From NCBI GenBank assembly GCA_027622275.1, contig JAQBZB010000053.1, positions 1 to 37,635 of the forward strand: a stretch of 37,635 bases of DNA. The letters run 5' to 3'. A program made the translations under genes and the position numbers. This document shows, piece by piece, positions 15,569-24,725 of this stretch (its first letter is position 1; each line of letters opens with the position of its first letter). The stretch comes from Planctomycetota bacterium (GTDB lineage: Bacteria > Planctomycetota > Planctomycetia > Pirellulales > Pirellulaceae). The notes below the pieces were generated by a model, which was not told the DNA's origin, did no database searches, and worked only from the letters and a program-made list of their open reading frames with translations.

Positions 15569-16282
15569 TCAGTTATGCGTGGTTGGACCGTTCGCCGCCC
15601 TCTTCTTCTTGTATTCAGTATTCTTCAAAGAGTCCAGGATTAACGCCATGAAGTCATCCATGATTCGGAATACAGCCCTCTCCAGTTCAAGGTAGATATC
15701 GGACTTCAAACCATCACGCTGCGCGCCGTGGGCAATGTCGTTGCGGCGATTCAGCAGCTTCCGGATCGTGCTATCGTGAGAAGAGAACGCGTCGTGTTGG
15801 AGGCCAAGACGATAAAGATTTTTCTGTAAAACGATTGGCCATAAATTGGACTCTGTATCGACTGTGTCATCCGGCATTCGTGCCGTGGTCGCGCGAAAGT
15901 CCGGGAGGCTCTCTACAAACTCACGTCTTCGAGCCAAACGATGCAGCGCATCGCCACTTGGCAGCGGCCTCTTGAAAATGCGTTCTTTCTTATCACCCGA
16001 TTCAACGGCCGAAAACACGGCGTGCCATGAGCCGGCCACAATCGCGGCGGTGGCGTCTTCGCATCTAACACCCTCTTGATTCACCACTTTAAAATAGGAC
16101 TCCATCGCGAACTTGCAGAATCCTTCGTAGTGCGAATAGAGCATCACAACGAGTGACTTGCGATACTGCTTCTTCCGATTGTAGCCCGAGATTCCTGCAA
16201 GCTGATTTCGCAGAAAACGTATCTCGTTCTGTCGCCAAGTCTGCTCTTCTTCGAGTTCAATGCGTATAGCTTCGAGATTCAT
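15569..16282 (-). CDS. HEPN-family nuclease (MAE_28990/MAE_18760-like)
   Basis: A 237-residue, mostly helical protein. It carries RNDIAHG, with R180 and H185 forming the Rx4H catalytic pair of HEPN ribonucleases. The N-terminal region has YRKSLVVMLYSHYEGFCKFAMESYF, a helix with SHYEGF that marks the MAE_28990/MAE_18760 branch of the superfamily. These proteins are expected to cleave RNA and commonly occur in toxin-antitoxin and antiphage loci. The ATG overlaps the DUF262 stop by four bases (ATGA), so the two proteins are made together. The probable role is effector of the three-gene module with the methyltransferase and DUF262 protein; this is inference from context. The C-terminus is lysine-rich (EYKKKRAANG). 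Confidence 0.85.
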   Translation of the reverse strand: MNLEAIRIELEEEQTWRQNEIRFLRNQLAGISGYNRKKQYRKSLVVMLYSHYEGFCKFAMESYFKVVNQEGVRCEDATAAIVAGSWHAVFSAVESGDKKERIFKRPLPSGDALHRLARRREFVESLPDFRATTARMPDDTVDTESNLWPIVLQKNLYRLGLQHDAFSSHDSTIRKLLNRRNDIAHGAQRDGLKSDIYLELERAVFRIMDDFMALILDSLKNTEYKKKRAANGPTTHN

Positions 16283-17427
16283 GAATCTTTCCGTAGTCGA
16301 TCTGCGACGAAGTCAATCTTTGCTCGGTATGGTCCTGGCGAATTCTGCCCTCCCCCCGTTGTTAATTTTACAAACTCGCTATCCTTCTTGATTTCGACGA
16401 ATTTGGTGAGCACGTTCGACCAAGGAGCTTCCGTGTCATCGAGCTCATTCGATACCTTTGCCAATCCGAGCGTAATCGCTTCGTAGTGATGCATTAAGAA
16501 TTGGCCACTGTATCGATCGCCATCGAGCCAACGAATGCACGTATTCCCGCCAAGCGTCGCGGCAAGGATACCGAATACTTTCTCGAAATGGCGTCGCTCC
16601 TTGTCGTAGTCAAACTCGATTCGATGATCATGATCGGGGTCGCTGACGCGTTCCATGTAGTCCGTCAGAAACGGGCTTACGTCATGTCGGAATTCGTCAA
16701 AGTTATTCTTAAATGCGAAGAATCGGAGCACGAGTTCAACATCGCCCATTGTTCGCCTACGCTCATCGCTCAGAGATTCGATACACTTCTCGAATTCTGA
16801 GTTTTTGCTTAGATCGATAAGGAACGAATTGAAGCGGTCATCAATCAACCGGATTGTGCAATTTCGTACTTCTTGATCACTTAATGGCTCGCCACCCGTG
16901 TTCAGCCGCTTGAACATGTGATATCGAAACTGTGCATCGGTCTCCTGACGTATCGTCTCAACGCGCAAAAAGCTTCGTTTGAGCCGAATCTGAAGTGCTA
17001 AGGGCAAGTCGTCGTACTTGCTTCCGTTAAGTTCTTCGAGGATGTCGCAGTCTTCGAGCACCAAGTGCTTTCCGGGTGTGATTGGTTCGGGCCTATGTTC
17101 TGGGGCATTGAGCTTCCCGCGATAGTGAAGGTAGGTGGATAGCCGTTGCAAGCCATCGATTAGTTCCCACCTTCCCTCCTCAACCTCGATGACGAATATC
17201 GCTGGCACTGGCATTTCCAGCAGCAACGATTCGATGAACTGAGACTGTTTGGTCACGGACCATCGGAAAAGTCGCTGGTACTCTGGGCGAATCTTCAATT
17301 CGCCAGACTCGTACATGTCCGCGAGTTCGTTCAGCGAGATGTCAAGCGACTTGGTTTCCGCACGCTTGCGCCGCACATCGACAGCGCCGAGGATTTCCTC
17401 ACTTGAGCGACCGGATTCGTCAGTCAT
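16279..17427 (-). CDS. DUF262 protein (GmrS/ParB-like nucleotide-binding)
   Basis: A 382-residue protein with an N-terminal DUF262 domain. Residues 48-56 read PEYQRLFRW and residues 90-95 IDGLQR, matching the family's (V/I)DGQQR signature with Leu in place of the first Gln. DUF262 domains have a ParB-like NTPase fold. They occur in GmrSD-type modification-dependent restriction enzymes and in SspE and BrxU, usually joined to a DUF1524 HNH nuclease. No HNH motif is visible here: the C-terminal half is helical, and the nuclease function seems to be supplied by the adjacent HEPN protein. TAAGGA, overlapping the methyltransferase stop, serves as Shine-Dalgarno, and only 11 bases separate the genes. 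Confidence 0.9.
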   Translation of the reverse strand: MTDESGRSSEEILGAVDVRRKRAETKSLDISLNELADMYESGELKIRPEYQRLFRWSVTKQSQFIESLLLEMPVPAIFVIEVEEGRWELIDGLQRLSTYLHYRGKLNAPEHRPEPITPGKHLVLEDCDILEELNGSKYDDLPLALQIRLKRSFLRVETIRQETDAQFRYHMFKRLNTGGEPLSDQEVRNCTIRLIDDRFNSFLIDLSKNSEFEKCIESLSDERRRTMGDVELVLRFFAFKNNFDEFRHDVSPFLTDYMERVSDPDHDHRIEFDYDKERRHFEKVFGILAATLGGNTCIRWLDGDRYSGQFLMHHYEAITLGLAKVSNELDDTEAPWSNVLTKFVEIKKDSEFVKLTTGGGQNSPGPYRAKIDFVADRLRKDS

Positions 17428-17438
17428 GATTCATGTCC

Positions 17439-18740
17439 TTATTTCGGCTTCTTGAAATGAATGACGCTTTCTACAGGACGGTTAGTAATCCGCCGCTGGT
17501 TCGCCTTCGGATTGACGCGAGCCATGTCTAGAGTCACGGGAAAATCCTGCCTATTCTCCAGCTGGAATCCAATTGCAGTCCCAATCTCCGCAACGATTTG
17601 CGGTAGATCGTTGTGGAGTTCCTTATAGTACGAGTCCTGCACGACCAACAAAGAATCCCCGCTACGCACCAGAACGCGGAATATCTCTTGAAGGGATCGG
17701 TAGAGGTCATCAAAGTACTGTAGGTGAGTCTTCAAATAATAGGACTCGGATGCTTTACTGGGATGACGTCGGATGGCGTTCAGAAACGTGCAGCAGGTTG
17801 TCCCCCACGCATCGAGAATCTTGGGCTGCTTCGGCCGAATCGTTGAAGTACCAGTCATCGAATGTCGCATGCTGCGTTCGCTCGATGTAATGTCGTATCC
17901 AAGGTACGCAAGTTCTACCGAGGTTGTGACTGCGTAATCAATTCGCGTGCAGTACGGCGGGGAACCGATTACGCCATGAATCGAACATTCTTTGACGGGG
18001 AGTTTCAGTGACGAAGCCGTCTCGATCCAGACAGACGGTTCGGACATTGTAGTGTCGACCGCTTCGTCTCTTAGGTCAGCGAACATACTCTGAGCGGTCT
18101 CGTCGTAGGCGTCGAGGAAGCCACGCACGGTGCCGCAAACTCGCTGATTCGACTCAGGACGCCGAATCCATGTTGGATTTGACGACCGGAACGGCGTAAG
18201 CATTGCTTTCATTGTTCGAAACACAGCCGTTTCGTGCAGGGCTTTCTGATTCCGTTCAACTGTTGTGTCGCATGATTCGTTGATTGCCCCAGCAACGAAG
18301 CGAATTCCGCGAACGACATCATCAGTAAACCAAACGCGGAGCGGATCATCAGCGTGAATCTTCTGCGAGCGTCGCCTTCGAGCATCGCTGATGAGGCTGC
18401 GGTGTTGCTCCGCGGTTACGCCCGCACTTTGAGCTGACACAGTGCGGGCGAGGGCGACACGAGTCATGACGGGATTTAAATCGAAACCAATCGACGGAAT
18501 GCCTGCGTCAAATGCTGTTTGAGTTGTCGTACCGGCTCCATTCCACGGGTCACAGACAGTTGTCTTCGAGGAGCAACGCAAATCTCGCAGGACCGAATCT
18601 ACAAAGACTGACGAAAACCCTGCGTAGTAGGGAAACCAAGTCATGCGCCCGACATGTGGCACGCCATTTTGCTTCGGATTCGGTAGCACTACCTGATCAG
18701 GTTGTGTATCGGGTGTCGCTTTCAAGAGACTTGCGGTCAT
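17439..18740 (-). CDS. DNA methyltransferase (amino-methyltransferase, N4-cytosine or N6-adenine)
   Basis: A 433-residue S-adenosylmethionine-dependent DNA methylase. A motif X/I block includes VCDPWNGAGTT (residues 62-72) followed by GIPSIGFDLNPV. The catalytic SPPY lies at 260-263 in HGVIGSPPYCTRIDY. About 190 residues between the two could hold the target-recognition region, an order resembling the alpha class. SPPY is most often found in N4-cytosine enzymes, but N6-adenine cannot be excluded. There is no classical restriction endonuclease beside it; instead DUF262 and HEPN genes follow within one transcript. It probably marks self DNA or modifies a target sensed by the module. ATG 18740 lacks a clear Shine-Dalgarno site. 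The gene seems less GC-rich than its neighbours, hinting at transfer. Confidence 0.88.
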   Translation of the reverse strand: MTASLLKATPDTQPDQVVLPNPKQNGVPHVGRMTWFPYYAGFSSVFVDSVLRDLRCSSKTTVCDPWNGAGTTTQTAFDAGIPSIGFDLNPVMTRVALARTVSAQSAGVTAEQHRSLISDARRRRSQKIHADDPLRVWFTDDVVRGIRFVAGAINESCDTTVERNQKALHETAVFRTMKAMLTPFRSSNPTWIRRPESNQRVCGTVRGFLDAYDETAQSMFADLRDEAVDTTMSEPSVWIETASSLKLPVKECSIHGVIGSPPYCTRIDYAVTTSVELAYLGYDITSSERSMRHSMTGTSTIRPKQPKILDAWGTTCCTFLNAIRRHPSKASESYYLKTHLQYFDDLYRSLQEIFRVLVRSGDSLLVVQDSYYKELHNDLPQIVAEIGTAIGFQLENRQDFPVTLDMARVNPKANQRRITNRPVESVIHFKKPK

Positions 18741-18828
18741 GGTTTGTTAAGTTTACAGAATGCGTTTGCGAAATGAAACGGAGCGATCAAAACACATATC
18801 GTAGACTTTCTACAATAGAAGGTCGACT

Positions 18829-18864
18829 CCGAAGAACATCTGCTCCCCGAAGAACATCTGCTTC
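18829..18864. repeat. Short tandem duplication
   Basis: An 18-base unit, CCGAAGAACATCTGCT(C/T)C, occurs twice in direct succession (18829-18846 and 18847-18864) with one difference. It lies in the 247-base gap between the methyltransferase start and the broken toxin gene. It marks a local rearrangement at the edge of the module and has no obvious function. Confidence 0.75.
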
Positions 18865-18987
18865 ACTGCTCAACTTTGCCTCAGCTTTTGATGGACCATC
18901 CGCGAACGGCTCATCCGCCTCGATTACGAACTCCGCAAGCTCGACGCTACGGCTGCGAGATAATACCCACAGCCGACCGCCGTGTGT

Positions 18988-19117
18988 TCAGAAGGCCGGC
19001 TTGACCTCGCTGGCCCGCAATTGCTTGACCACCCGCGCATCCGAGGGCGAAATGGTGATCCGAGCGATGAGCAGTGAGTGCTCGAGCCACCCACAATTCA
19101 CCGGCTTGGATAGTCAT
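18988..19117 (-). pseudogene. MazF/PemK-like toxin remnant with internal deletion
   Basis: The gene start survives as MTIQAGELWVA (from ATG 19117), the usual opening of planctomycete MazF/PemK-type toxins. A new frame then takes over at about 19086 and encodes LEHSLLIARI followed by about 22 more residues to the stop at 18988, which is how such toxins end. MazF chains are about 110 residues; only about 11 plus 32 remain, in different frames. An internal deletion has therefore removed the core and shifted the frame. Read in frame from the ATG, the product would be a 55-residue nonsense-tailed peptide. The ATG overlaps the antitoxin's end by 20 bases, the normal layout of a toxin-antitoxin pair. 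Confidence 0.75.
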
Positions 19118-19313
19118 CGTACAACCCTTCGTCTTCCGGCGCGTAGCCATTCAAAAACGCCGAGTGCCCGCGAACGTTGGCCGCCGATACTTCTTCCTTC
19201 ATCGGTGAAATAATAATCCGCCAGCGGCCGGGTCCCACCTGATTCACAACGGATTCCGGCAACGTCAACATCTCGCCGGGCTGAAGCTCGACATCATAAC
19301 TTAGCTGGGCCAT
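19098..19313 (-). CDS. Antitoxin of a MazF/PemK-type pair (toxin now broken)
   Basis: A 71-residue protein starting MAQLSYDVELQPGEMLTLPE and ending GLYDDYPSR. The beta-strand-rich front part followed by an acidic tail (APEDEGLYDDY) is the design of small antitoxins whose tail wraps the toxin. I recall similar proteins beside PemK/MazF toxins in planctomycetes. ATG 19313 is chosen because GGGAG lies seven bases upstream; the open frame extends eight residues further, to 19337. The gene itself appears intact, although its partner is deleted. It could now be silent, or act against a related toxin elsewhere in the genome; that is speculation. Confidence 0.7.
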   Translation of the reverse strand: MAQLSYDVELQPGEMLTLPESVVNQVGPGRWRIIISPMKEEVSAANVRGHSAFLNGYAPEDEGLYDDYPSR

Positions 19314-19454
19314 GACAGACTCCCGTTCAACGATCAATTTCGACGACCCAAACTACCATAATAGCCTTCATCGTACGTGAATTGAATTGCGGGATAGATT
19401 GAGGTCTGCGAGAAGTTGTTTGTTCGCGTGTTTGCCGCAGAAATAGCGATGAGG

Positions 19455-22400
19455 TCATTTGAGCGAACCAAGATACGCCACGAGGTCTCGCAGCTCTTCC
19501 TCCGACATTGTCCGATCCATGCCCGTCGGCATGACCGATGTTGTACTCGGTTGCAACTCTTCGATGTCCGATCGTCGGATGGTCAGTTCCGTTTGTTGCG
19601 TCGTTCGGAGTCGGATGGCGTCGGTTGTCTCTGACAGGATTAGACCCGTGTGAATTTTGCCGTCATTCGTCAAAACGGCGAACGTCTCGAAACCACGAGC
19701 CAGCGAGGAATTTGGATAGAGAATCGCCTCCAGTAGGTCTCGTGTCGTGCGGCGAACTCCGGTCGTGGATAGATCCGGACCGATGCGGCCGCCACGACCT
19801 TGAACCGAATGGCAAGCGATACAAGCGGTTCGTTGTCCCTCGAAGACCGCTTGCCCTCGTAGCGGATCACCGCCCACCATCTTTGGTTCTAGCTGCGCCA
19901 ATCGAGCGACCTGCTCTTCACTTGACGAACTCATTCGCGAGCGCAATTCGGAGGCTGCCTGCTGTACGTCCGATGAGAACCCGACGAACACGCGATCGAA
20001 AGCCGTCGGCGATAGACTCGTCAGGCCGGGCGATTTGGCGAGCGTTGCAACCAGTTGCTGCCCGAGCGAGTCGTCGTTGGCACCTTCGTATGCGGCTAGT
20101 AACGAAGATAACTCCAACGGCCCAGCGTGCGACAAGATTTCGGTTAACGTTTGCTGTTGCTTCACACCCAGCTTCGCCGAGCCGATGGCGCGGGCGGCCG
20201 CGAGCCGCCGAGTGATGGGCGTGTCAACCGAGAACTGGCTGGCTAGAAATGCGAACAGGTTCTCGTCCAGTTCTTTTGCGTCGCCCCTGGCTGCTAAGGC
20301 TCGAACCCGCAAGTCCGTCGGACGTTTTTCATCTTGCGCGACCAGGCGCAAAGCCTCATCGACCAGCGCCGAATTCGCGTGCTCCGCCGCCGCAACCGCG
20401 CCGTCGACGATCTCCGGGCCGTCGGCTCGGAGCTGCCTTGCCACTTCCGCTGACCAAGACTCTGGAACGGTGGGCAGACTCGCATCTCGAATCACTTCTA
20501 ACAGCGTGAGTGCGGCGAGTTTGGATGTTTCAGGCTCGCCAAGTGAGTTGGCGACAAATGCTTGAACTTGTTCATTGCCAGCAAACGCAAGCAACAAAGT
20601 CCGCGCGGAGGCTGCTTCGGCCGCCGCGAGATTAGGGTCGGTGAGCAATGGGCGAACGGCGGCCACAACTTCGTCGCTCCACGGCGGATGCCGGGTGATG
20701 ACGTCGAGTGCGGCTCGACGCAAAGCGAGGTCGCTGGTGGCGAGTAACGAGGTGACTTGCGATCGCTGCAAGTCGCCGGCGTCCATCTGGTCCAGCGCGA
20801 TCAACGCGGCTCGCTGCACCCGCGCGTTGTTGAAGGCTAAGCCGGCGACGGTCTCAGGCCGTGCGTTGATGTCGATCAACGCGTAGATCAACGCATGTTC
20901 TCGGAATCGATCGATTTGCTCTTCGCTCAAGGCGGCCAGAATTGCGGGGACTGCTTTAGCACCCCGAAGCTTCCCCAGGGCGGTTGCCGCGTCGCGCTGG
21001 ACAGCCAGATCGGAATCGCCGAGCCGCGAGATGAGGTCAGACGCCGCCGAGGCATCGCCGCGAACTCCCAGACTGACCGCCGCGGCTTGACGGACGCCGG
21101 GGCTTTCGTCCGCAAGACGCTCGCGAATCGCTTTCGTTACATCTGGCGAGGCGATTCGCGACAGCGTCCACACCGCATTGCGACGTGCTTGAACGCTGGG
21201 TGACGAGGTGATCTTGACAAGCGATTCGATCGCATCCCGGCCGCGAAGTGCCAACTCGCGAATCGCTCGGTCGCGGACCGCGAACCGCTCGTCGTCAAGC
21301 AACGGCGCGAGCTGCTCCGGCTGAGCCGTCCAGTCGATTTTGTAGCCGCGCGGATCGGCGATGGTCTTGCCGTCGGTGCGTCGAATTCGATAGATCGCTC
21401 CCAGAATGTTCGGCTTGGCGATCTGCGACGTCGGGCAGCCGATGCGGAACCAGCCGCCGGTGTCGATGACGAGCAAGCTGCCGTCGGCGTCTTCCAAGAC
21501 ATCGGTCGGATGAAAGTCACCGCTCGTGCAGCTCAGGAATTCTTCGGTTTCAGCGGCAAACGTCGCTCCATCTCGCGTCAGCTTCGTTCGCACGACCTTG
21601 TGCGTGTTGAAATAGGTGATGAAGAAGTTGTCGGCGAAGTCCGCTCCCCATTGCGAACCGCGATACCGAGTCGTTCCCGAAACAGCGACATGCCCTAAGT
21701 TGGCGACGGGCGGCAAGAGATCGCCCGTCCGTTTGAACTCAGCGACAATTTGTGGCTGGTCGAAGCGCGGGTAAACGCCGCCGTGGACCCAATGCACCAG
21801 GCAGTCACCCCGTTGCCGGTAGAACAGATTCACCGTACCGAGCATTTCACCTTCGTCGGTGAAGTCGATCTCGACCGGGTTGTCCATCCCGCCGCCGCAA
21901 TGAACTTGAATGTCGCTGCCATCCGCTTGGCACGAGAAGATGCGGGCCGCTTTGCCTTGGCTCAGCACGTGGCCGCCGTCGTCGCGGATCTCGTGCCCGT
22001 GCCGCCCTTCGCACCAATAGATCCGACCGCAGGGGCCGAGGAAGCAGCCATGCACATCCGCCGCGTTGCCGGTATAGCCGAACTCGTTGACGATCTGCTG
22101 GCGAACATCCGCGACGCCATCGTCGTCCGTGTCTTGCAGTCGCCAGATGCCGCCCGACGACGCGACGTACAACGACCCTCCGTGCCACAACGCTCCCATT
22201 GGAAACGTCATCTTGTCGGCAAAGATCGTACTCTTGTCAAATTGGCCGTCGCCGTCCGTGTCTTCAATCAGGCGGATGAAGTTCGGCAGTTGCTTTTCGA
22301 GTTCGGCCCGCGGCAAGTTCTCGCCCGCACTCTCGGCGATGAACAATCGTCCCCGATCATCGAACGCCGCCATCATGGGATGTTTTACAAGCGGCGGAGC

Positions 22401-22538
22401 CGCGGCGAGTTCCACGACAAAGCCGTCGGGCACTTGGATCTCGGGCGGGGCAAACGTGGCGTCGCCGGCGACCACCGGTGTGACGGCAATGAATAACACC
22501 AGCAACAACGAAGGACGAATTGTATCGCACGTACACAT
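19455..22538 (-). CDS. Secreted PVC-type heme-binding CxxCH protein with dehydrogenase-like propeller and HEAT repeats
   Basis: A 1027-residue exported protein. The signal peptide (IRPSLLLVLFIAVTPVVAG) follows ATG 22538, which has AAGGAG five bases upstream; the frame is open to 22628 but the extra part lacks signal character. Residues about 30-400 form a sugar-dehydrogenase-like propeller of the membrane-bound dehydrogenase type, with PDGFVVELAAAPPLVKHP and DTDGDGQFD/DTDDDGVAD calcium-like loops. Residues about 410-830 are HEAT-type repeats (VRDRAIRELALRGRDAIESL and similar). A cytochrome c-like C-terminus has CIACHSVQGRGG near residue 905 and ends with EELRDLVAYLGSL. This family is abundant in planctomycetes. 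It is thought to oxidise sugars or alcohols and pass electrons through its heme, but substrates are unknown. Confidence 0.9.
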   Translation of the reverse strand: MCTCDTIRPSLLLVLFIAVTPVVAGDATFAPPEIQVPDGFVVELAAAPPLVKHPMMAAFDDRGRLFIAESAGENLPRAELEKQLPNFIRLIEDTDGDGQFDKSTIFADKMTFPMGALWHGGSLYVASSGGIWRLQDTDDDGVADVRQQIVNEFGYTGNAADVHGCFLGPCGRIYWCEGRHGHEIRDDGGHVLSQGKAARIFSCQADGSDIQVHCGGGMDNPVEIDFTDEGEMLGTVNLFYRQRGDCLVHWVHGGVYPRFDQPQIVAEFKRTGDLLPPVANLGHVAVSGTTRYRGSQWGADFADNFFITYFNTHKVVRTKLTRDGATFAAETEEFLSCTSGDFHPTDVLEDADGSLLVIDTGGWFRIGCPTSQIAKPNILGAIYRIRRTDGKTIADPRGYKIDWTAQPEQLAPLLDDERFAVRDRAIRELALRGRDAIESLVKITSSPSVQARRNAVWTLSRIASPDVTKAIRERLADESPGVRQAAAVSLGVRGDASAASDLISRLGDSDLAVQRDAATALGKLRGAKAVPAILAALSEEQIDRFREHALIYALIDINARPETVAGLAFNNARVQRAALIALDQMDAGDLQRSQVTSLLATSDLALRRAALDVITRHPPWSDEVVAAVRPLLTDPNLAAAEAASARTLLLAFAGNEQVQAFVANSLGEPETSKLAALTLLEVIRDASLPTVPESWSAEVARQLRADGPEIVDGAVAAAEHANSALVDEALRLVAQDEKRPTDLRVRALAARGDAKELDENLFAFLASQFSVDTPITRRLAAARAIGSAKLGVKQQQTLTEILSHAGPLELSSLLAAYEGANDDSLGQQLVATLAKSPGLTSLSPTAFDRVFVGFSSDVQQAASELRSRMSSSSEEQVARLAQLEPKMVGGDPLRGQAVFEGQRTACIACHSVQGRGGRIGPDLSTTGVRRTTRDLLEAILYPNSSLARGFETFAVLTNDGKIHTGLILSETTDAIRLRTTQQTELTIRRSDIEELQPSTTSVMPTGMDRTMSEEELRDLVAYLGSLK

Positions 22539-22655
22539 ACCGGCTCCTTGGCGAAACGACGTAAGCGGGCAAGCTTTGCTAGGCTGTGACTTCGCGTTAA
22601 GTGTGCGTGATGCGATGGCAGCGGTCAAGAAGATTAGCGACGCGCGACCGCTTGA

Positions 22656-22735
22656 AAGTAGGTCACGCTCGCCGAGCGTGACCTTGTCTTGCTGCGGGGC
22701 TGCGGCAGGTCACTTCCAGCGGAAGTGACCTACTT
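22656..22735. repeat. Double-hairpin palindromic element at the glnS stop
   Basis: Two hairpins stand side by side: 22661-22683 (GGTCACGCTCG / CGAGCGTGACC, 11-base arms) and 22708-22730 (GGTCACTTCC / GGAAGTGACC). Both start GGTCAC and end GTGACC. The whole is bounded by an outer 11-base perfect inverted repeat, AAGTAGGTCAC (22656-22666) with 22725-22735. The right end overlaps the last codons and TAG stop of glnS, so the element supplies that gene's stop codon. Such GGTCAC...GTGACC hairpins look like a repeated planctomycete intergenic family and may work as a transcript end. Confidence 0.85.
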
Positions 22736-24448
22736 GACCTTGGCCCAGGTATCGCGAAGCGAGACGGCGCGATTGAAGACGAGCTTGCCGGGCCGCGAAT
22801 CTTTGTCCAAGCAGAAATAGCCGGTTCGCTCGAACTGATAGCCGACACCGAGTTCCGCCTCGGCCAAACTCGGCTCCAACTTGCAATCCGCCAACGTCTC
22901 CAAGGAGTTGGGATTCAAGTTGCTCCGCCAGTCGGCATCGCCCTCGACGTCGTCGGGGTCTTCTTTGACGAACAGGTGGTCGTAGAGCCGGACTTCCGCG
23001 TTCACCGCATGCTCGACGGAAACCCAATGGATGGTTCCCTTGACCTTGCGCCCATCGGGTGCGTTGCCGCCTTTGGTTGCTGGATCGTACGTGCAGCGCA
23101 ATTCAACGACTTCGCCGTTCGCGTCCTTGATCACGTCGGTACACGTGATGAAGTAGGCATAGCGCAACCGCACCTCGCGGCCGACGCTCAAGCGGAAGAA
23201 CTTCTTCGGCGCGTCGTCCATGTAGTCGTCGCGTTCGATGTAGATCTCGCGGCTGAACGGCACCTTGCGCGTGCCCGCCGATTCGTCTTGCGGATTGTTA
23301 ATCGCTTCGAGTTCTTCCGTCTGACCTGCCGGATAGTTTTCGATCACAACCTTCAACGGTCGCAGCACGGCCATGACCCGAACGGCCCGTTCGTTGAGGT
23401 CTTCGCGGAGCGCATTCTCCAGCTGCACGATGTCCGTCACGCCGTCGAACTTGGTCACACCGACGCGGCGGGAAAACTCACGGACGGCCTGCGGCGTGTA
23501 GCCGCGACGACGCAAGCCGCAGATCGTGGGCATCCGCGGATCGTCCCAGCCATTGACGTGACCTTCCTTGACCAACTCAAGCAATCGTCGCTTGCTCATG
23601 ACCGTGTAGGTCAGATTCAATCGCGAGAACTCGATTTGCCGCGGATGATAAATGCCGAGCGCTTCACAGAACCAATCGTAAAGTGGCCGGTGGTTCTCGA
23701 ATTCGAGCGTGCAAATCGAGTGCGTGACCCGCTCCAACGAATCCGATTGGCCGTGCGTGTAGTCGTACATCGGATAGACGCACCACTTGTCGCCCGTGCG
23801 ATGATGGTGTGCGTGCAAGATGCGATACATCACGGGATCGCGCAGATTCACGTTGGAACTCGCCATATCGATCTTCGCGCGCAGCGTACGGCTGCCGTCG
23901 GGGAATTCGCCACCTCGCATCCGCTCGAACAATTCAAGGTTTTCTTCGACCGAGCGGCTGCGATAGGGACTATCTTTGCCGGGTTCCGTCAGCGTACCGC
24001 GATACTCGCGGATCTGCTCGCCGTCCAAATCGCAGACGTAGGCCTTCCCGGTCTCGATCAGTTGCACCGCCCATTGGTAGAGCTGATCGAAGTAGTCGGA
24101 GGCAAAGAACTCGCGGTCCTCCCAATCAAAGCCGAGCCAGCGGACATCGTCTTTGATCGAGTCGACGTACTCCTGCTCCTCTTTGGTCGGGTTCGTATCG
24201 TCAAATCGGAGGTTGCAGGCACCGTTATATTTCTCGGCGAGCCCGAAGTTCAGGCAGATACTCTTCGCGTGGCCGATGTGCAGATAGCCGTTCGGCTCCG
24301 GCGGGAACCGCGTGTGAACGCGACCGTCCCACTTGCCGGACTTCAAGTCTTCTTCGATGATTTGCTCGATGAAGTTGAGCGAGCGTTTTTCTTCTCGCGG
24401 CTCGCCGGCTGGCGTCTCGTCAATACGGTTCGGAGGGGCGGTGTTCAT
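22730..24448 (-). CDS. glnS: Glutaminyl-tRNA synthetase
   Basis: Charges tRNA-Gln with glutamine in the cytoplasm, using ATP. It has 572 residues, close to the usual 550-570. The class I signatures are visible: [16 protein letters not shown] near residues 47-62 (HIGH) and [13 protein letters not shown] (the KMSKS-equivalent MSK loop). The GlnRS-specific stretches [17 protein letters not shown] and [18 protein letters not shown] are also present, and two C-terminal anticodon-binding barrels follow. ATG 24448 is chosen because it opens the typical N-terminus; the frame stays open to 24949 but that part is unrelated sequence. The gene is divergent from the epimerase gene at 24726. The 277 bases between them must hold both promoters, but I see no clear promoter box. 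Confidence 0.97.
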   Translation of the reverse strand: MNTAPPNRIDETPAGEPREEKRSLNFIEQIIEEDLKSGKWDGRVHTRFPPEPNGYLHIGHAKSICLNFGLAEKYNGACNLRFDDTNPTKEEQEYVDSIKDDVRWLGFDWEDREFFASDYFDQLYQWAVQLIETGKAYVCDLDGEQIREYRGTLTEPGKDSPYRSRSVEENLELFERMRGGEFPDGSRTLRAKIDMASSNVNLRDPVMYRILHAHHHRTGDKWCVYPMYDYTHGQSDSLERVTHSICTLEFENHRPLYDWFCEALGIYHPRQIEFSRLNLTYTVMSKRRLLELVKEGHVNGWDDPRMPTICGLRRRGYTPQAVREFSRRVGVTKFDGVTDIVQLENALREDLNERAVRVMAVLRPLKVVIENYPAGQTEELEAINNPQDESAGTRKVPFSREIYIERDDYMDDAPKKFFRLSVGREVRLRYAYFITCTDVIKDANGEVVELRCTYDPATKGGNAPDGRKVKGTIHWVSVEHAVNAEVRLYDHLFVKEDPDDVEGDADWRSNLNPNSLETLADCKLEPSLAEAELGVGYQFERTGYFCLDKDSRPGKLVFNRAVSLRDTWAKVK

Positions 24449-24725
24449 GGCTGGCCATCGATTCCATGCTTTGTCAAGTTGGGCAACTCCATCGTCGCAC
24501 GATTGTATCGCCGAGCCCCAAAAAAGGAACACCGCTTCCACCGACTGAAGTGGCGAGTTGCGTTGCGGGTTGTTGATCGTGGGGCTTTCGGGGGCGAGGT
24601 GCGGAGGTCGTGTTAACTCGGCCGTGTTGCTGCGGTATCGATTCCATCGGTGAAGCTCGAGTCGCAATGGACTTGTGGCTTGTTCGCACCATCGGACACA
24701 CGGCATTCGGCGCGAGGTACTCAGC

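Noticed and set aside
18894-18965. Plus-strand stretch reading WTIRERLIRLDYELRKLDATAAR before a stop.
   Set aside because: It is helical-looking but only 24 codons with a stop immediately upstream and no known family; it may be debris near the broken toxin.
22976-24616. 546-codon frame opposite glnS.
   Set aside because: It is antisense to an unmistakable synthetase gene; its composition is that of a mirror frame in GC-rich coding sequence.
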